A stretch of 64,000 nt of DNA, from assembly GCF_900187125.1 (NCBI RefSeq), contig NZ_LT906468.1, positions 2,914,001 through 2,978,000 on the forward strand, read 5' to 3'. Source of the DNA: Sphingobacterium mizutaii (lineage in GTDB: Bacteria; Bacteroidota; Bacteroidia; Sphingobacteriales; Sphingobacteriaceae). The position numbers and the translations under genes are program-made. The notes under the pieces were generated by a model that did no database searches, had not been told where the DNA came from, and saw nothing but the letters and a program-made list of their open reading frames with translations. Position 1 is the first letter of the stretch, and every line of letters begins with the position of its first letter. Below are positions 62,976 to 64,000 of this stretch, piece by piece.

Positions 62976-63010
62976 AGATTAAAATTAGTATAATATTATT
63001 ATATATTGAT

Positions 63011-63313
63011 TTATTTATATTTATAAGCCAAGAAAATAGCTAAACAAATCGTGTAAGGAAAAAATATAAGATTGGCAAAATCTTCCATTTTATGACAATA
63101 ATATATTTGAACCCACAATGTTAATTGCCCTGTAAAACAAATAGAACAAAGCCCTAATGGCTTGCCTAACCATTCTGGAAGCTTTCCAATTAAACGGCCA
63201 TACCAATTCAACACATCTTCATACATTAGAATTGAAGTGAACACATAGCCAACGATTGAGCAACAAAAAGCCACCATCGACCAAAAAACAAGGGATAACA
63301 ATAATTCTAACAT
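63011..63313 (-). CDS. Small prophage membrane protein
   Basis: The 100-residue protein has three hydrophobic segments (LLLSLVFWSMVAFCCSIVGY, LGLCSICFTGQLTLWVQIYY, LIFFPYTICLAIFLAY). It lies between the tail completion gene (7 bp overlap) and the tail chaperone gene. The CSIC motif within a Gly-rich turn is reminiscent of phage membrane proteins of the DUF1360 type, but this is weak. The role is unknown; membrane proteins at this place are unusual in tail operons. Confidence 0.65.
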   Translation of the reverse strand: MLELLLSLVFWSMVAFCCSIVGYVFTSILMYEDVLNWYGRLIGKLPEWLGKPLGLCSICFTGQLTLWVQIYYCHKMEDFANLIFFPYTICLAIFLAYKYK

Positions 63314-63879
63314 GGGTCAGCTGGTATTAAAGGTGAAAGACAGCTACTACTTAATCGAAATGATGCTTTTATTTTCAACGAAAAGAAATCGAAAGGAGGC
63401 ATTAAATATTGAGAATAAGTTTCTTGATAGCTGTATGATGAAAATATTGAAGCGCTACGAATTGAACTTGAGACTACGTTAAATTTCAACTTGGTAACAG
63501 GAGCTACATTCTGGAATGATTTAAAAATATTCATAATGTCAGCCATTGCATTAGCGGATACAGCTTCAACATTTCCAGCAATTTTTTTAGGACATAGCCA
63601 ACAAACTAAAGTTATGTCAGATGTCCAATCGTTATTTCCTTCGTGTTTTGAGCCGCCATCTTCGACATAAAACATGCCTTTTATAGAATCATCAGGCACA
63701 AAGGCAATTGCGTTTTTCTCTTCAGCAACATCGACCTCTATAGGAAATCTAACCTGCTTTACCTTTCCTGATCCGCTATTATCTTCCTTAGTAATAGTTT
63801 GAACTAACCCAGCACCCTTATCAAAATAAGGAAGTGGAGTAAGAAGATCCTTTATTATTTTGCCAATTAGAACATTCAT
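63307..63879 (-). CDS. Phage tail completion or tail terminator-like protein
   Basis: The 190-residue protein (MNVLIGKIIKDLLTPLPYFD...) has no membrane segment. The central motif (DWTSDITLVCWLCPKKIAG) and its position between the neck-side gene and the tail chaperone fit a tail completion/terminator protein, but no residue signature settles it. Its ATG overlaps the stop of the upstream gene (ATGA), and its 3' end overlaps the small membrane gene by 7 bp. Confidence 0.6.
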   Translation of the reverse strand: MNVLIGKIIKDLLTPLPYFDKGAGLVQTITKEDNSGSGKVKQVRFPIEVDVAEEKNAIAFVPDDSIKGMFYVEDGGSKHEGNNDWTSDITLVCWLCPKKIAGNVEAVSANAMADIMNIFKSFQNVAPVTKLKFNVVSSSIRSASIFSSYSYQETYSQYLMPPFDFFSLKIKASFRLSSSCLSPLIPADPC

Positions 63880-64000
63880 AATTTTATTTTTTCAAAAACT
63901 TTGTCTAACATTTTATTTGCTATTCCATTAAGAAACCTCTTTTCATCCTCATTCGGATAAAGGAAATCACCGTATAGTTTAAAACCGTAAAATAATCTTT
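63876..64000 (-). CDS. Phage neck or tail-completion protein, 5' part outside the window
   Basis: The minus-strand frame is open from the window edge to a TGA at 63876-63878. It encodes a C terminus with GFKLYGDFLYPNEDEKRFLN then GIANKMLDKVFEKIKL. The stop overlaps the next ATG by four bases (ATGA), so the two genes are coupled. Position suggests an HK97 gp10-like or neck protein; the visible part is too short to decide. Confidence 0.6.
   Translation of the reverse strand, partial: RLFYGFKLYGDFLYPNEDEKRFLNGIANKMLDKVFEKIKL

Overview
The window looks like the chromosome of a Bacteroidota bacterium, most likely a Sphingobacterium or close Sphingobacteriaceae relative. Evidence: low G+C, starts that mostly lack a Shine-Dalgarno sequence, a TAnnTTTG-type -7 box before iscA, and a typical gene set (DUF3810 peptidase, NA37 nucleoid protein, paired M16 peptidases, 7TM-HD phosphohydrolase, Gfo/Idh oxidoreductase with a Tat leader). 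The genus is an inference.

1-21464 is ordinary core genome: a secreted HEAT-repeat protein with a Gfo/Idh oxidoreductase, the glycerol operon glpD-glpK-glpF ending in a 48-codon micro-ORF, MscS, an IscS/IscA-type Fe-S pair, DUF3810-NA37-deacetylase, TatD-TcdA, an M16 heterodimer with hemF and gpsA, a GyrI-like protein and a lipase.

21645-28804 is a decayed island at tRNA-Ser(UGA). Two convergent HigA-type HTH genes border it. A perfect 61-bp direct repeat (22498-22558 and 28662-28722) flanks about 6.1 kb holding a frameshifted ardA, an unusual operon (acyltransferase-like protein, retropepsin-PDZ protein, DUF1573 protein) and a serine recombinase lacking its catalytic domain. Tandem tRNA-like repeats lie at its right end.

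28805-40460 mixes single genes (LytTR regulator, nucleotidyltransferase, VIT1/CCC1, Crp/Fnr plus DUF2892, DUF4180) with long gene-free stretches. These hold structured elements: a three-copy family of about 160 bp ending in compensatory terminator hairpins (candidate small RNA), a dispersed repeat whose hairpin covaries in three copies, an 87-bp tandem array, and nested palindromes.

40466-48408 is core again: DinB, an M14 carboxypeptidase, aconitase, ribulose-phosphate epimerase and a 7TM-HD phosphodiesterase.

48523-64000 is a prophage of the long-tailed type beside tRNA-Ser(GCU). The tyrosine integrase is next to the tRNA. The rest is on the minus strand: tail completion, tail chaperone with a probable -1 frameshift at a U7 site, tape measure, hub with Ig-like domains, tail spike, then a lysis cassette (amidase, membrane coiled-coil protein, overlapping lipoprotein). 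The head genes and the far attachment site lie beyond the window.
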